Origin: Arenicola marina
Taxonomy: Eukaryota > Annelida > Polychaeta > Arenicolidae
NCBI GenBank assembly: GCA_964019135.1
Contig: OZ025265.1
Coordinates: 22,729,143 to 22,793,142, forward strand
DNA: 64,000 nt
Reading direction: 5' to 3'
The notes beneath the pieces are model-generated. The model ran no database searches. It had not been told where the DNA came from and saw nothing but the letters and a program-made list of their open reading frames with translations. How positions within the stretch are numbered: position 1 is the stretch's first letter; every line of letters begins with the position of its first letter. Of the stretch, positions 45,891-57,400 are shown in pieces. The translations under genes and the position numbers were made by a program.

Positions 45891-46600
45891 CTGCACCACC
45901 CACCCCAGCCCTACCCGACCCCTGCTCCCCTCCCCGCCCTACCCTGCCCACCCAAACACACCCCTGCTCCCCATCCAGCACCACCCACCCCAACCCTCCT
46001 CGGCCCCTGTTCCCTTCCCTGCCCTGCTACGACCGATCGCTTGCCCACCCTACCAGCCTCCACCCTTCACTATAACCCCCTCCGCTCCCAGTCCCAGCCC
46101 CATCTAGCCCTAACCCCCCCCCCGAACCACCATCCATTCATCCCCCCACCCCCCACCCGTCGCTGTCCACATCCCATCTCCTCATCCCCCTGCCTCCACC
46201 CCCACCCGCTCATTCTCTACGCTCTGTCCCACCCTCTCATACTCCCAGTCTCAGCCTCCGTCATAACAGGCAATCCCCGCATTATCCACCCCCCCCCCAT
46301 CCACCCCCCCCCCCCTCCTATCCAAACTCTCATCCCCTACCACCACCTCCACCAGCGAGAAGAGAAGTCTCAGAGAAGACGTCTCAGCATTACATGGAGC
46401 TATACCCATCCACGCCACGCCCTGATCGCCTGCACCCCACCCCCCCCACTCCCCTGCCACGCCCTCACCTCAATGGGGCCCGCAATGCCGGGGAAGGGTC
46501 GCACTGGGCCGTGGTGGGACGGACCGCTGCGGTGACTCCGCCCCCCCCCACCCCCCACCAACCCACCCAGCCCCACCCTCACCCTGGCCCTGGGGCGGCA
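45891..46600. repeat. C-rich low-complexity block
   Basis: CCACCC/CCCTACCC composition with poly-C tracts around 46099, 46290-46315 and 46540. Open frames are compositional. Confidence 0.6.
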
Positions 46601-47097
46601 ATGCCCGGGGCCGCTATGGGGCAGCACTGTGCCGCGGTGTGACGGGCCGCGGCGGCGACTTCCGTCAGAATGTCATTCCGCGGACGTCGTTGGTGGCGCC
46701 GTCTATCGCAGCGTGGCGTACATTTATAAGCTGGTACCGCCGCTCCAACTCTGCAAGTCAAGCATATAATGAGCGAGCGATGAACCCGGGAACCAGTCTA
46801 ATCATGGCGCAGCTCTTTATCCCCAGTGTCATTCATTGGCCGCCGCAGTCGGTCTCTCTGTACATATATATCTATAAATTCCTGGGTCACGCCGTTAAGT
46901 GCACGTTTAACATAGGGGTGGTTGGAGGTGGGGGGGGGGGGGGTAGGGGTTTGGGCGGGTCCGGGCGGCAAAGGGGGTTCAAAGCGATCAAGGCTGCCAG
47001 TGAAACTGATTGATTTCCCGCAGAGCTCTTTCGGGAGCTTTATGCTCTGTACAACTGTTGTGGCAAGACTGGGAACGACACAACCACCAGAGTGCCT
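46601..47097. other. CpG-containing unique sequence
   Basis: CpG-rich at 46600-46740. A poly-G tract lies at about 46930-46943, followed by GGGCGGGTCCGGGCGGC. No exon could be supported. Confidence 0.35.
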
Positions 47098-47340
47098 CTA
47101 TATATGACTCACAATTCACACAATATATGACTCATAAGTCACACAATATATGACTCAAGTCACACAATATATGACTCAAGTCACACAATATATGACTCTA
47201 GTCACACAATATATAACACACAACTCACACAATATATGACTCACAAGTCACACAATATATGACTCACAAGTCACACAATATTGGACTCACAAGTCACACA
47301 ATATAGGACTCACAAGTCACACAATATATGACTCACAAGA
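47098..47340. repeat. 22/23-bp array containing AP-1 sites, about 11 copies
   Basis: Unit ATATGACTCACAAGTCACAC. The AP-1/bZIP site TGACTCA is intact in about seven units; the others have TGACTCT, GGACTCA or AACACA. Confidence 0.9.
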
Positions 47341-47520
47341 CCGCGCCACCACCGCCAGTCCATAAGACTCCAAACAAAGACGCCTGAGGAAGTATAACTT
47401 GTTTTAGTCAGGACACTTGACATGTCAGTATCCGGATCTGGGACCATTCGACATTATCTGTATCAAGAAAATCAGTTCTCGTCACGTGATCAGTTGACAT
47501 TGTTCCCTGGAAGAAATTAA
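47341..47520. other. Unique spacer
   Basis: Nothing recognised apart from the E-box GTCACGTGAT near 47482. Confidence 0.3.
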
Positions 47521-47784
47521 GGTTGATTGGTTGGTTGCATATTCAGGACGCTTTAACCAATTTTGGTCATATCGCCTCAATGGGCGAAGGAAGGGAGAGT
47601 CGAGCCATGTCCCCCGGGGGTAACCCCCTACTCTTTGGGAAGAAGGACATGGGATCTTTATCCTGCGACCACACAGACATGGCCAGAGCGGGGCGCGAAC
47701 CCCTGACCCACGTTCCGTTAGACTCTCAGGTGGCCAGAGGATTCATGGCGAGCGCCTTAACCCACTAAGCTATCGGTCAGGCTC
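47521..47784 (-). mobile_element. SINE-A, near full-length copy
   Basis: The minus strand reads GCCTGACCGATAGCTTAGTG (A box), then GGGGTTCGCGCCCC (B box), GGATAAAGATCCCATGTCCT, GGGGGTTACCCCCGGGGG and the 3' end CGTCCTGAATATGCAACC, continuing as an (AACC)n-like tail. Head and body agree with 20468-20709 along almost the whole length. No convincing target-site duplication was found, and divergence suggests an older insertion. Confidence 0.85.
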
Positions 47785-47974
47785 CAAAAAATGAAGGAAA
47801 ATTTAACAAAAGCGGCGATAATGCGCTGCCACTTTGACGTAGTTTCGACGAGTGAGCCTTCGCAACTCAGCGATATTTGTAGGCGGGACATTTCCTGGCC
47901 CAGTGCAGCTTTCATGCGCCGAAAAGTGGCATTAAACACCAATAAACAGCAGGGGGCTGGATCCTGGTTTTGAA

Positions 47975-48058
47975 ATCTGGGTTCCAATCCGGGCCTGCAT
48001 GGTCACCTACTCATGGAGTCCCGGGAGATCCCTTGGCCCAGTTTAACCCTGTGTGCTC
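47975..48058 (+). mobile_element. SINE-B fragment, copy 2
   Basis: GGTTCCAATCCGGGCC (a decayed B box at 47980-47989) and CCCGGGAGATCCCTTGGCCC with AGTTTAACCCTGTG match the SINE-B copy at 10738-10885. Confidence 0.5.
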
Positions 48059-48097
48059 GGTTTTTCTTGTACGGCCCAGACAATGCTGGTAGAGATA

Positions 48098-48345
48098 ACA
48101 TACACTGGTTGTCCTTGTACGCAATGGTACGCCAGTGTGCGCCATTGTACGCCAGTGTGGTCATTGTACGCCAGTGTACGCCATTGTAATCATACTCAAA
48201 ACTCAGTGTATGTCCTTGTACTTCATCGTAATTATACTCTGTAAACCCCGGGTATGTCCTTGTACTTCATCGTAATTATACTCTGTAAACCCCGGGTATG
48301 TCCTTGTACTTCAGTGTAATTATACTCTCAAACCCCAGTCTCCTA
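48098..48345. repeat. Compound tandem repeats (GTACGCCAGTGT and 44-bp units)
   Basis: The left part has GTACGCCAGTGTNNGCCATT-type copies. The right part has about three 44-bp units of TCCTTGTACTTCATCGTAAT plus TATACTCTGTAAACCCCGGG. Confidence 0.8.
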
Positions 48346-48503
48346 CACGCTGGGCCACTGGGACGCCTCCTGGTGGTAGGGCATCACGGCATTGGTGGGG
48401 ACATTACCCACGTGACACCAGAATCTGAGGCCGTATGAACTGATGACAAGGGATAAGGGAGTTAATCTTCTTAATCCCAAGGGATTAGGAGATTATCTCG
48501 ACC
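48346..48503. other. Unique spacer
   Basis: The minus strand of 48345-48370 (AGTGGCCCAGCGTGTAGGAG) is weakly A-box-like, but no B box follows. Confidence 0.25.
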
Positions 48504-48505
48504 AA

Positions 48506-48590
48506 GCTAGTAGGCGAGGTGTGATGACAAGCGAGGTGTGATGACAAGCGAGGTGTGATGGCAAGCGAGGTGTGATGACAAGCGAGGATG
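48506..48590. repeat. 17-bp tandem repeat, about 4.5 copies
   Basis: Unit GCGAGGTGTGATGACAA, with one GATGGCAA variant. Confidence 0.85.
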
Positions 48591-48829
48591 ACTGATTGTC
48601 GGAATATCTTTATGAGACGGTAGATGTTGTCCCCCGGGAGTGGAGTGAATGGAGGGGTATATGAGGATAGAGGAGGGAGGGCGAGGGGGGGGGGGGGCAT
48701 GCTGCCATGCGCGTCATCAGCGGCACGTGACATGGCTACAAGAGAAGAGAACTCTCGTCTGTTGCCCGCGATAGGTGATTAGTCCATATTGTTCCCGGAA
48801 AGAAATAAGGGAAAATGAACAAGCCATTG
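48591..48829. other. Unique sequence with a poly-G run
   Basis: Poly-G near 48687-48697. No gene recognised. Confidence 0.3.
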
Positions 48830-49265
48830 TAACATAATATACACAACGATATGATAATTTATATTCACATAGTTCAATTATATTGTCATGATTCCATTTT
48901 ATTCTCATGATTCAATTATATTCAGATGAAAGAAACTATATACTGATGGTTGAAATTATATTGTGATTATTAAAATTATATTATTTGACTTTTTAATTAT
49001 CATTACGATACATATTTCAATTTTTTATTATTTACACTTATATTGTTACTATTGATACATTATTTACAATTATATTTGTTATTACCGATTCTTATATAAT
49101 TATTAGCATTACTTAGTTGTTCGCGGTTTCATATTTATTATTATGTATTAACCATTATTTTAATTACTACAATAGTAAATTACCACAATTATTAATTACT
49201 ACGATGCAGATTGTTATGATTTTATATCATTATAATTATCATATGATCCTGTACATATACTAAGC
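48830..49265. repeat. AT-rich low-complexity sequence
   Basis: Irregular ATTATATT, ATTATTA and TTATATTC repeats. No gene signal. Confidence 0.7.
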
Positions 49266-50587
49266 AATCTGGGATGGAAATTACATGTGGGATCAGCTCA
49301 CCCCACGCACGCCACCAAGCGAGTGAGAGAAGAAACAGATGGCACGGAATGATTGTCCTTCCGGGCACATTCCGGGGTGTTCCACCCTAATTCCGGACAC
49401 CGCAAATTGTCCCGATCGGAACTGACTGGAAATCAGGGTCATTAAATTCTCGTATTTTCATGGTGCTATAGGTCCGCCTTCTGCGTGATTCATTTATAGC
49501 CTGGTGCCCGCCCTGCTAGCTGGCTCCCGGGAACTAGTCCTGGGGGCTTCCCGGTGCATTGTGGGTGCATTTCATTATGATGTATGAGCAGTAAACTATG
49601 ATATGACACTTGGAGCGTGGAGGGGGGATGATAAAGTCCGCACTGAGGGCGTGACATCCCCAGTCACGTGACTCAGATTCCGAGTCGCTATAGCAACAGT
49701 CGGTCCTCTAACCAGCTCTTTGATCCTATGGAGTTAGTGGAGATATCGTTGGTAGATGTGCATTAAAGGTGGTACATAAACTGAGGTAACAATACAAACT
49801 TTACACGGTTAGTTACGGAAGTCGGCGGTAACTATAAACAACACCAATACGTTGCTGTGGAAAATTAAATCTCGCGGGCTGCCTCATAATCGGTTTCGGC
49901 ATCCGTGAAGAAGGCCAACTGCAGCTTGCCTCGTGGCAGCCGCCGTCACTCAGCGAGGAATGTCCAAATCACAATCGATAATGATGTGGCGGTCGTAGCA
50001 GCTATACTTATGGGCTTCCGTAGTCGATCACTACCAATATCCCCCCGTAAAACCTCTGTCAGTGATGTCTTCGCTTGATCCGGGTTTTCAGGGTTTTTTA
50101 AACTCTACGTGGGGGATAACAAAAAAATAGCGATAAAGAAAATCGTTCAATACTGACAGAATTTAGGTTTACGTGGTTTTACTTTACATATATCAGTATA
50201 ATTTTATTTATTATTGAATTATGGAACTCTGGCAATGTTATTTCCATTATAGGGAATGGCTGTGATATGTTTGAATACACAGGAGAAAGTGAGCGTACAT
50301 TTCGTGTGCAGCTCGCTCGCCGCTTGCGTTGATTTGCATTCTCCGTGCTTCGGGACGCCGGCCTAGACAATCAGTCACGTGACAAGTCTGTTGGTCACGC
50401 GATAAACTCTCGCGGCGAGCGAGACTCCCGCGACCTATCAGCTCGCCTATGATGGACGCAGACCTCAATTTTACGCTTCACCTTTGGTTTCAGCTCTCGC
50501 CACTAGGCGGCGGAGCTGGGGGGCGTCACACCCTTTCAATAAATAAGCATCGCGCCGGAAATTAATGGAACATGGAGAAATGTTGTT
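49266..50587. other. Unique sequence with scattered regulatory-type motifs
   Basis: AGTCACGTGACT at about 49664 and AGTCACGTGACA at about 50373 are palindromic E-boxes. GTCGCTATAGCAAC at 49684-49697 resembles an RFX X-box. No exon could be framed, so promoter status is speculative. Confidence 0.3.
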
Positions 50588-51052
50588 ATGCCAGCCAAGG
50601 AGGCGTTCATTTCGGTCAATGGGATGCTCGTTGCTTTTTTTGTACACCATTTTGCCATCTCCGTGCCTCTTCCTTGGAAGCGATGGGCGATAAAAGGGAG
50701 GCTACAAACAAGTCGGATCGCTGTTGCTCCCCGGTGTCCCACAAACTACACATCGGCCGTCTCTGCTGGCCGCCATGGTCTTCGACAGCCTCTTGTCGTG
50801 ACGTCACGTGTTGGTCTAGTGAGGTATTCAAGTATTTCCGCGATGCCTCGTTTCCGACGACCCCCGCTGCCGCCCCCACACCCACACACACCTTCACCCC
50901 CCTGTCTCGAGAGATCCGAGATTGCCGCAGTTTTTTCGTGTGAGACTCGTCGTCAATTTGCCAAATGCCGCCAACAACGACTTCACATCTCACGTACGTC
51001 TCGTTTGCCGGGGAGACGTAACGGGACTTTGACACGAGGCAGACACCAGTAA
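50588..51052. other. Unassigned region open on both strands
   Basis: A 154-codon plus-strand frame and a 139-codon minus-strand frame (50616-51035) overlap in non-repetitive, CpG-containing DNA. Neither shows a domain I recognise. GACGTCACGTG, a CRE/E-box composite, lies at about 50800. Confidence 0.22.
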
Positions 51053-51660
51053 AATGTGCCGAGCCGTTGTCACGAACCCAACCGTCTAGGGAGGCACAAG
51101 TTATCGTCGACTACATAGAACGAAATTACCAGTTGTGATCGTCAATTCCGTTACGGATTTTTTTGCAGACCACATGTTTCTTTCGCAAGAGGTCTGTGTT
51201 TTGCCCCTTGCTCTTTCGGTTGGTCTCTAAACTGCAATTAGGGCAATTATATTTTTGTTGTTTAATTTGTGAAGGGGATTTCTTGTATGATTGTCTTTTA
51301 TGGGCGGGCGGTCACTAGATACAAGTTAAGAAAATTGTAATATAGCAGTCTTGGTTTATGATCAGATGAGTGCTAAATGGTAGGAACACTTTTTGATGTT
51401 CGGCATATACATTTCACCAAAATGAAGTTGTTGTTTTAAATTTGCATTGAGTTTGGTCGTCAGCCGCTCCGACATTTGCACCAAATCGTGAAAATATCTA
51501 TGTCCGCTTATCATAAAGACTACACCATGCCCTCTTTCGAAAAGAGTATGGGTGGCATGGAAGGGACTGGGGGGTGGCGGCTGGCGGGGACATGGCTCTG
51601 CTCCATGGTTCTACACTCTGAAGTGATAAGATCTGCATCAAAAAATGTCCTTGTAAACCA
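51053..51660. other. Unique sequence, nothing recognised
   Basis: Balanced to AT-rich with short frames only. Confidence 0.3.
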
Positions 51661-51662
51661 GC

Positions 51663-51815
51663 CAACTATATATATATAATCTTATACTATCCAGCTATAT
51701 ATATATATATAATCTTATACTATCAAGCTACATATATATATATAATCTTATACTATCAAGCTATATATATATAATCTTATACTATCAAACTATATATATA
51801 AATATATATAATTTG
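51663..51815. repeat. TA-rich tandem repeat of about 36-48 bp
   Basis: AATCTTATACTATCAAGCTA alternates with TATATATATA, about four copies, with variable TA-run length. Confidence 0.85.
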
Positions 51816-51825
51816 ATAGTAATAG

Positions 51826-52253
51826 TAGTTCGATTAAGTTAACATGAAATCAAAGCCGGTTTGCCGAACTGACTGTTCGACAGAAGAAGAACCAAAACCG
51901 GTTTGCTCGAAACCGACAAACTTTCGAGAGAGCCGGTTTGGCGGTTTCGGTGCCACGAAACTGTCAGTTCAATCAACACATACACCATAGTTAATCATAA
52001 ATGTAATGAATAGAGACTTCTGGACAAAAGTATAACACTAATGTATTTACGGACAGTCCAATCGCGGGTAGAAAATGAAACAGGCGGCATATTTATGCTG
52101 GCACAACTTCATACACACATGGCCATTGTCTAAATACATGCTGAAGCTGTAAACGAATAAAACTATGCTTTCGGCTTTAGGTGGAAAAACCGTTGAAACC
52201 GGTTTCAAAAACGGTTTCGGTTTCCCGTCGGTTTCAGGTAAATCGAACACTCC
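51826..52253. mobile_element. Possible non-autonomous hAT-like element
   Basis: The left end reads AGTAGTTCGATTAAGTTAAC then ATGAAATC. The right end, read on the minus strand, is AGTGTTCGATTTACCTGAAA. These are imperfect inverted termini. GGTTT/AAACC-rich subterminal DNA (CCGGTTTGCTCGAAACCGAC at the left, AAACGGTTTCGGTTTCCCGT at the right) is symmetrical too. No 8-bp target duplication could be confirmed and there is no transposase. Confidence 0.4.
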
Positions 52254-52700
52254 CTAATATTCGTTTATATATTAAGACCCCACATAATACACTGATGAAG
52301 GATTGAACAAATAATTGACAAATTACATGTTCCATGTCCAAACAATAATAATAATGTATGTAATAACATGGGACTAGAGGTGGCTGGTAAAGGCAATTTT
52401 CAGTGTTTGAGTCATAAGGATGTGGATTTTATATCAATTAATGTCCTTGGAAAGCAAAATTACAGGAGAACAATGGGTAATCGGGTTTGTCCTCGGACTC
52501 CATTATTATAAAAATGTTCGATAATGTCGTATCCTTGGATATGAAGTTACACGTCAGTCCATAAAAGAAAGTGATTTTTTAAACTGCTCCTAAAGTTCCA
52601 TAAGTGTACATGATCTATTAAACTATAGTATATATATATATAGTTATTTTACCAAGCATAGGAGATAAGTAAATTATCAGTCACGTTGTTTTCCACGAGG
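52254..52700. other. AT-rich unique sequence
   Basis: A TATATATATATA run near 52629. No gene recognised. Confidence 0.35.
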
Positions 52701-54057
52701 CTGTATTCCGCCAATGCTGTGGCACAGTGTATGCGGCGGGGCTGTATCCCGCCAATGCTGTAGCACAGTGTATGCGGCGGGGCTGTATCCCGCCAATGCT
52801 GTAGCACAGTGTATGCGGTGGGGCTGTATCCCGCCAATGCTGTGGCACAGTGTATGAGGCGGGGCTATATCCCGCCAATGCTGTAGCACGGTGTATGCGG
52901 CGGGGCTGTATCCCGCCAATGCTGTTGCACAGTGTATGCGGCGGGGCCCTATCCTGCCAATGCTGTAGCACAGTGTATGCGGCGGGGTTGTATCCCGCCA
53001 ATGCTGTGGCATAGTGTATGAGGCGGGGCTGTATCCCGCCAATGCTGTAGCACAGTGTATGCGGCGGGGCTGTATCCCGCCAATGCTGTAGCACAGTGTA
53101 TGCGGTGGGGCTGTATCCCGCCAATGCTGTGGCACAGTGTATGAGGCGGGGCTATATCCCGCCAATGCTGTAGCACGGTGTATGCGGCGGGGCTGTATCC
53201 CGCCAATGCTGTTGCACAGTGTATGCGGCGGGGCCCTATCCTGCCAATGCTGTAGCACAGTGTATGCGGCGGGGTTGTATCCCGCCAATGCTGTGGCATA
53301 GTGTATGAGGCGGGGCTGTATCCCGCCAATGCTGTGGCACAGTGTATGCGGCGGGGCTGTATCCCGCCAATGCTGTGGCACAGTGTATGCGGCGGGGCTG
53401 TCTCCCGCCAATGCTGTGGCACAGTGTATGCGGCGGGGCTGTATCCCGCCAATACTGTAGCACAGTGTATGCGGCGGGGCTGTATCCCGCCAATGCTGTG
53501 GCACAGTGTATGAGGCGGGGCTGTATCCCGCCAATACTGTTGCACAGTGTATGCGGCGGGGCTGTATCCCGCCAATGCTGTAGCACAGTGTATGCGGCGG
53601 GGCTGTATCCCGCCAATGCTGTGGCACAGTGTATGCGGCGGGGCTGTATCCCGCCAATGCTGTGGCACAGTGTATGCGGCGGGGCTGTATCCCGCCAATA
53701 CTGTAGCACAGTGTATGCGGCGGGGCTGTATCCCGCCAATGCTGTGGCACAGTGTATGAGGCGGGGCTGTATCCCGCCAATACTGTTGCACAGTGTATGA
53801 GGCGGGGCTGTCTCCCGCCAATGCTGTGGCACAGTGTATGCGGCGGGGCTGTATCCCGCCAATACTGTAGCACAGTGTATGCGGCGGGGCTGTATCCCGC
53901 CAATGCTGTGGCACAGTGTATGAGGCGGGGCTGTATCCCGCCAATACTGTTGCACAGTGTATGCGGCGGGGCTGTATCCCGCCAATGCTGTAGCACAGTG
54001 TATGCGGCGGGGCTGTATCCCGCCAATGCTGTAGCACAGTGTATGCGGCGGGGCTGT
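52701..54057. repeat. 41-bp minisatellite, about 33 copies
   Basis: Unit CTGTATCCCGCCAATGCTGT followed by GGCACAGTGTATGCGGCGGG and G. Variants are TAG/TTG for TGG, ATGAGG for ATGCGG, AATACTG, TCTCCC and CCCTATCCTG. Three 41-bp units make a frame-keeping 123 bp, so minus-strand frames stay open for up to 449 codons as a 41-residue repeat (for example MAGYSPAAYTVLQHWRDTAP). This is a repeat artefact. A seven-unit block (287 bp) and a ten-unit spacing (410 bp) recur. Confidence 0.95.
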
Positions 54058-55315
54058 TCGGGGATGGGATATTCCCTGAAGAGGGCGCTGCTTGCATTTG
54101 GACGACCGCTACAAGGCCAAAATTTAGGATCGGATTTCGGCCCAGTTCTTGTTTTAGTCTCGCCGGCGACAAGAGGTAATGACTCGGAGGAGGGCTAGCG
54201 ATTATCTCATTCCCAGTAGCTCATGGCCATCAATTGCAATTCAGCCAAAGCAAGAAAATGCATGGGCGGAATGAATGGGTTTATCTAAGCAAAGTCGTAT
54301 CGCCGCAATGGATAAGGCACTTTGGGGCAGTTGAATTTCTCGGTATCGTCCAAAATGCCGTTTTGGGCAAAAACCAACGATAGCTCATGGTCGTTGTTCT
54401 TCGGTCATGACGACTATCATGTTTTCGTCGTCATAAACAAATCTCATATTTACAAAACAAAGGGTCAATGCTACGTCGTTGCCTGAGACGTTTAATGATT
54501 TGCCGTCAAAAGCCATTGACCCAAGTATAAATATAAAGACCCTCCTTTCCGGGCTTTGCCGGAGTTTGCCGATCTTTCCCAACAGACTCGCGCGGCGCCA
54601 GCGTCCCGGCGTTCCACTCGCCCTTTTGACCTTATCGGCCCGACTTCCGTCCCCTGGCGACCGGCAGGCGCGAGGCGGTCCCGCACACAGGGCCTAGTTG
54701 ATTTGTGATTGGTTGAAAATAAAGAAGGACACTTTAGGGGGCCTGTAGCAGCTGAGTATGATAACGGGAGGGCCGGCAGGGATGGAGGGGAGGAGCGGGT
54801 GGGTTGGACGGGATGAGGAGCGATAGACGCGAGGAGGAAGGACGGGGGTGGGGGCACCGGGAGAAAAGGGATGTGAGAGGGGGGAGGGGGCGGCTGGCCG
54901 GAACAGGATACGGTAGCGAGACTACTTACTATAATAAGAATGATGGTCGATCTTCTCTTCGGAAGGGATGAAGGGTCAGATAGCGGTGTCCCCTAGTGAC
55001 GTAAATGTCGGGGAAACTAAAAGACAAACTTGAAGTGATTTGTGTATTTCCGTTCTAGGTGTCCCCACCGCAGATGGCCCAGCGTGATTGCAATTGCCCC
55101 CTTCAAGGACAATCGATGCATTCCCAACAGAACATGAAAGAAAAATCATTCCACCATATATTACATCTGTAGCAGTATATACGGCTTAGAGCTGTAAAAA
55201 AGAACACAATCCATATCATTTTCCATAAGCTCTGCCATTTTCCGTCTTCTGCGTCGATAGTTAACTTTGGAGTCATTTAACCTACCCCCCCCCCCCTCCC
55301 ACCCCCAGATATTCC
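54058..55315. other. Unique sequence with a possible TATA site
   Basis: AAGTATAAATATAAAGACC near 54522 is TATA-like, with CpG-rich DNA downstream (54560-54700). A 72-codon frame (54479-54697) overlaps it and is unrecognised. G-rich DNA lies at 54765-54890, and a poly-C run at about 55286-55295. Confidence 0.3.
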
Positions 55316-55475
55316 TAGTCATGCTTACTCCGGGAAGAATATGGATGTGTCACAATATTTTATTGACAGAGGTTTCATTCTTAATTACTGCGGAAATAAT
55401 ATGGATATGTCACGCGATATTTTATTGATAGAGGTTTCCAGTCACATTCACTGCGGAAATAATATAGATGCGTCA
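55316..55475. repeat. 61-bp tandem repeat, about 2.6 copies
   Basis: ACTGCGGAAATAATATGGAT plus GTCACNNNATATTTTATTGA and AGAGGTTTC. Markers are at 55340, 55401 and 55464. Confidence 0.8.
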
Positions 55476-55679
55476 ATTTACACAGTCTTATAACCGCCCG
55501 ATGTGAACTCGACATTACATAAGCATCCACATTGTGTTCGCATGGAGAGCCAGTTGCCTCTCCGGCACTTTGCACCCACGTCGATATAACCTCTCCTATT
55601 ATCGTCCCCTGCGTCTATCGCCTCCTAGGTCGAGGTATTTGACACGAACGGTGCGGACCAACATGCAACGTCCCTTACC

Positions 55680-56360
55680 CTTCGACCTTTTGTTACAGCC
55701 TTTCCCATCCGCCCCACCACTTCCCTGTGTCTGTCTTCATTCCTCCATTTCCTCTGCCCCCCGCGTTCACTTCCATTTCTCCCTGTCCTCCACCTCTCAC
55801 CCCCATCTTCCGCTTTCATCCCTGTCTCACCCCTCTCAGCTCCCTGACCCCCCCCCCCCCCCTCTTCCTTTTGCTACTTATATGGCGTCCCCGCCCTCCA
55901 TCCCCTTCAGTCCGGTTATTTCGAAGTTTGGGTTTCCTCCCCCTCCCTCCCTCCCCCTCCTCTCCCTCCTCCCGTCTCCTACCTCCTGCCCGCTCCTCCT
56001 CCTCCCTCCTCGCCTCTCTTCCCCTCTCCTCCCATTCGCCACCCCAGCCACCCTTTTGTCCGGCGGATGTCGGAAGTCGCCCTCGATTACCACCCCACCC
56101 ACCCACCCACCCCCGCCCCCAACACGGCGTCCACAGCGACACCTCCCGGGCCATGGCTACCGGAAGTGGATCCTCACCAAGCGCCACGTAGCGGCTCACA
56201 AACGCATTAGATCAACCCTCGAGTCCCCACCAGGACGCTCGGTTTACAGCCAGCACTCCCCAAATATCGCCCACCCTCCCTCCTTACACCTTCCGGTCTC
56301 TCGTCCTCGCCTGCTCCAGCCAGCCCCTTCCCACCCCTCCCCGTCCTCTCTTCCCCTCTG
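55680..56360. repeat. C/T-rich low-complexity block
   Basis: CCTCCCTCC and CCCTCTC composition with poly-C near 55849-55862 and a CCCACCCACCCACC stretch near 56095. The 275-codon proline/serine-rich frame is compositional. Confidence 0.6.
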
Positions 56361-56499
56361 ACCACCTCCACCACACGCTCTGCTGCCATTGTCGCTCATT
56401 CCGACCACCACCCCTCATGTCCCACCCATCTAGGGCCTGCATTACCCGAAACCTGTCGCAGAGGTTTGTTTGGTGGGGTTTGACTGGCAGCGACTTCCT

Positions 56500-56612
56500 C
56501 CCCTCTCTCTCTCTCTCCCTCTCTCCCCCACTCTCCCCCTCTCTCCCTCTCTCTCTCTTCCTCTCCCCCCACCCTCTCTCCCCCTCTCTCCCTCTCTCCC
56601 TCTCTCTCTTGG
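56500..56612. repeat. CT-rich microsatellite
   Basis: CTCTCTCTCTCCCTCTCTCC repeats. Confidence 0.85.
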
Positions 56613-56917
56613 CTGCTACAGCACGACACATCCACCCCTCCTCCACCATAGCTCACTCACCTCCCCCCCCCCTCCCCCCACCCCCTCTTGCCCATCGGCC
56701 TTTTCACTTTCACCCCAAGCCCTGTGGCCCCTTTTTTGCGGTTTCCACTCACGGAAATATATCCTTCTCGTGTATCCTTTAAGATCCTTTCTGGCTTTTT
56801 ACCTCCCCCCCCCCCCCCGCCACTGGATATTTAACAACTGGTTGCAAGATATATAATATGGTGTAGGGAACAGCGATCTGATGACGGGCATAGGTGAGAG
56901 ATAAAGATCGTTATTAA

Positions 56918-57073
56918 AGCCCAAGCCCCAGCCCCAGCCCCAGCCCCAGCCCCAGCCCCAGCCCCAGCCTCCACATTCCCCAGCCCCAGCCTCCACATTC
57001 CCCAGCCCCAGCCCCAGCCCCAGCCCCATCCCCAGCCCCAGCCCCAGCCCCAGCCCCAGCCCCAGCCCCAGCC
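56918..57073. repeat. CCCCAG hexanucleotide repeat
   Basis: (CAGCCC)n, about 26 copies including interruptions. CTCCACATTCCCCAG interrupts it twice in tandem. Frames read GLGLGL, GWGWGW or GAGAGA on the minus strand. Confidence 0.93.
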
Positions 57074-57400
57074 CTTCACAGACTTTCCCTTCGATGCCAT
57101 CAATGGAAGCCACACACAGCTACAGCGGGCAGACTCACCATAACAGAGATTAGTCTAACATTTCACTTGTATCATCACCTTTATCTACATGTAAACGTAA
57201 ACCTCCCAGCCATCCAGCCATCCAGCCATTCAGGACCGAAGAAACCAAGCAAAGACAGGATAAAAAAAGCTGCGGTTGCAAGTTGAGCCTTCTCGGAAGG
57301 TGAACTAATCAGAGAATAGGACATCAAACAGGAGCCCCTCCACCGTCAGTGCCCGCGCCAGTGATTGGCAACTTGTCAAACAGTTTTATTTTTCCGAGGG
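57074..57400. other. Unique sequence, nothing recognised
   Basis: A short CAGCCATC triplication near 57210-57228. No gene. Confidence 0.3.

Noticed and set aside
52677-54172. Long minus- and plus-strand frames (up to 449 codons) of a 41-residue repeat
   Set aside because: Product of the 41-bp minisatellite. Three minus-strand frames stay open at once, and there is no unique domain.
54522-54540. TATA box for a gene at 54560 onward
   Set aside because: A TATAAATATAAA stretch is present, but the downstream frame is short, unrecognised and has no donor.
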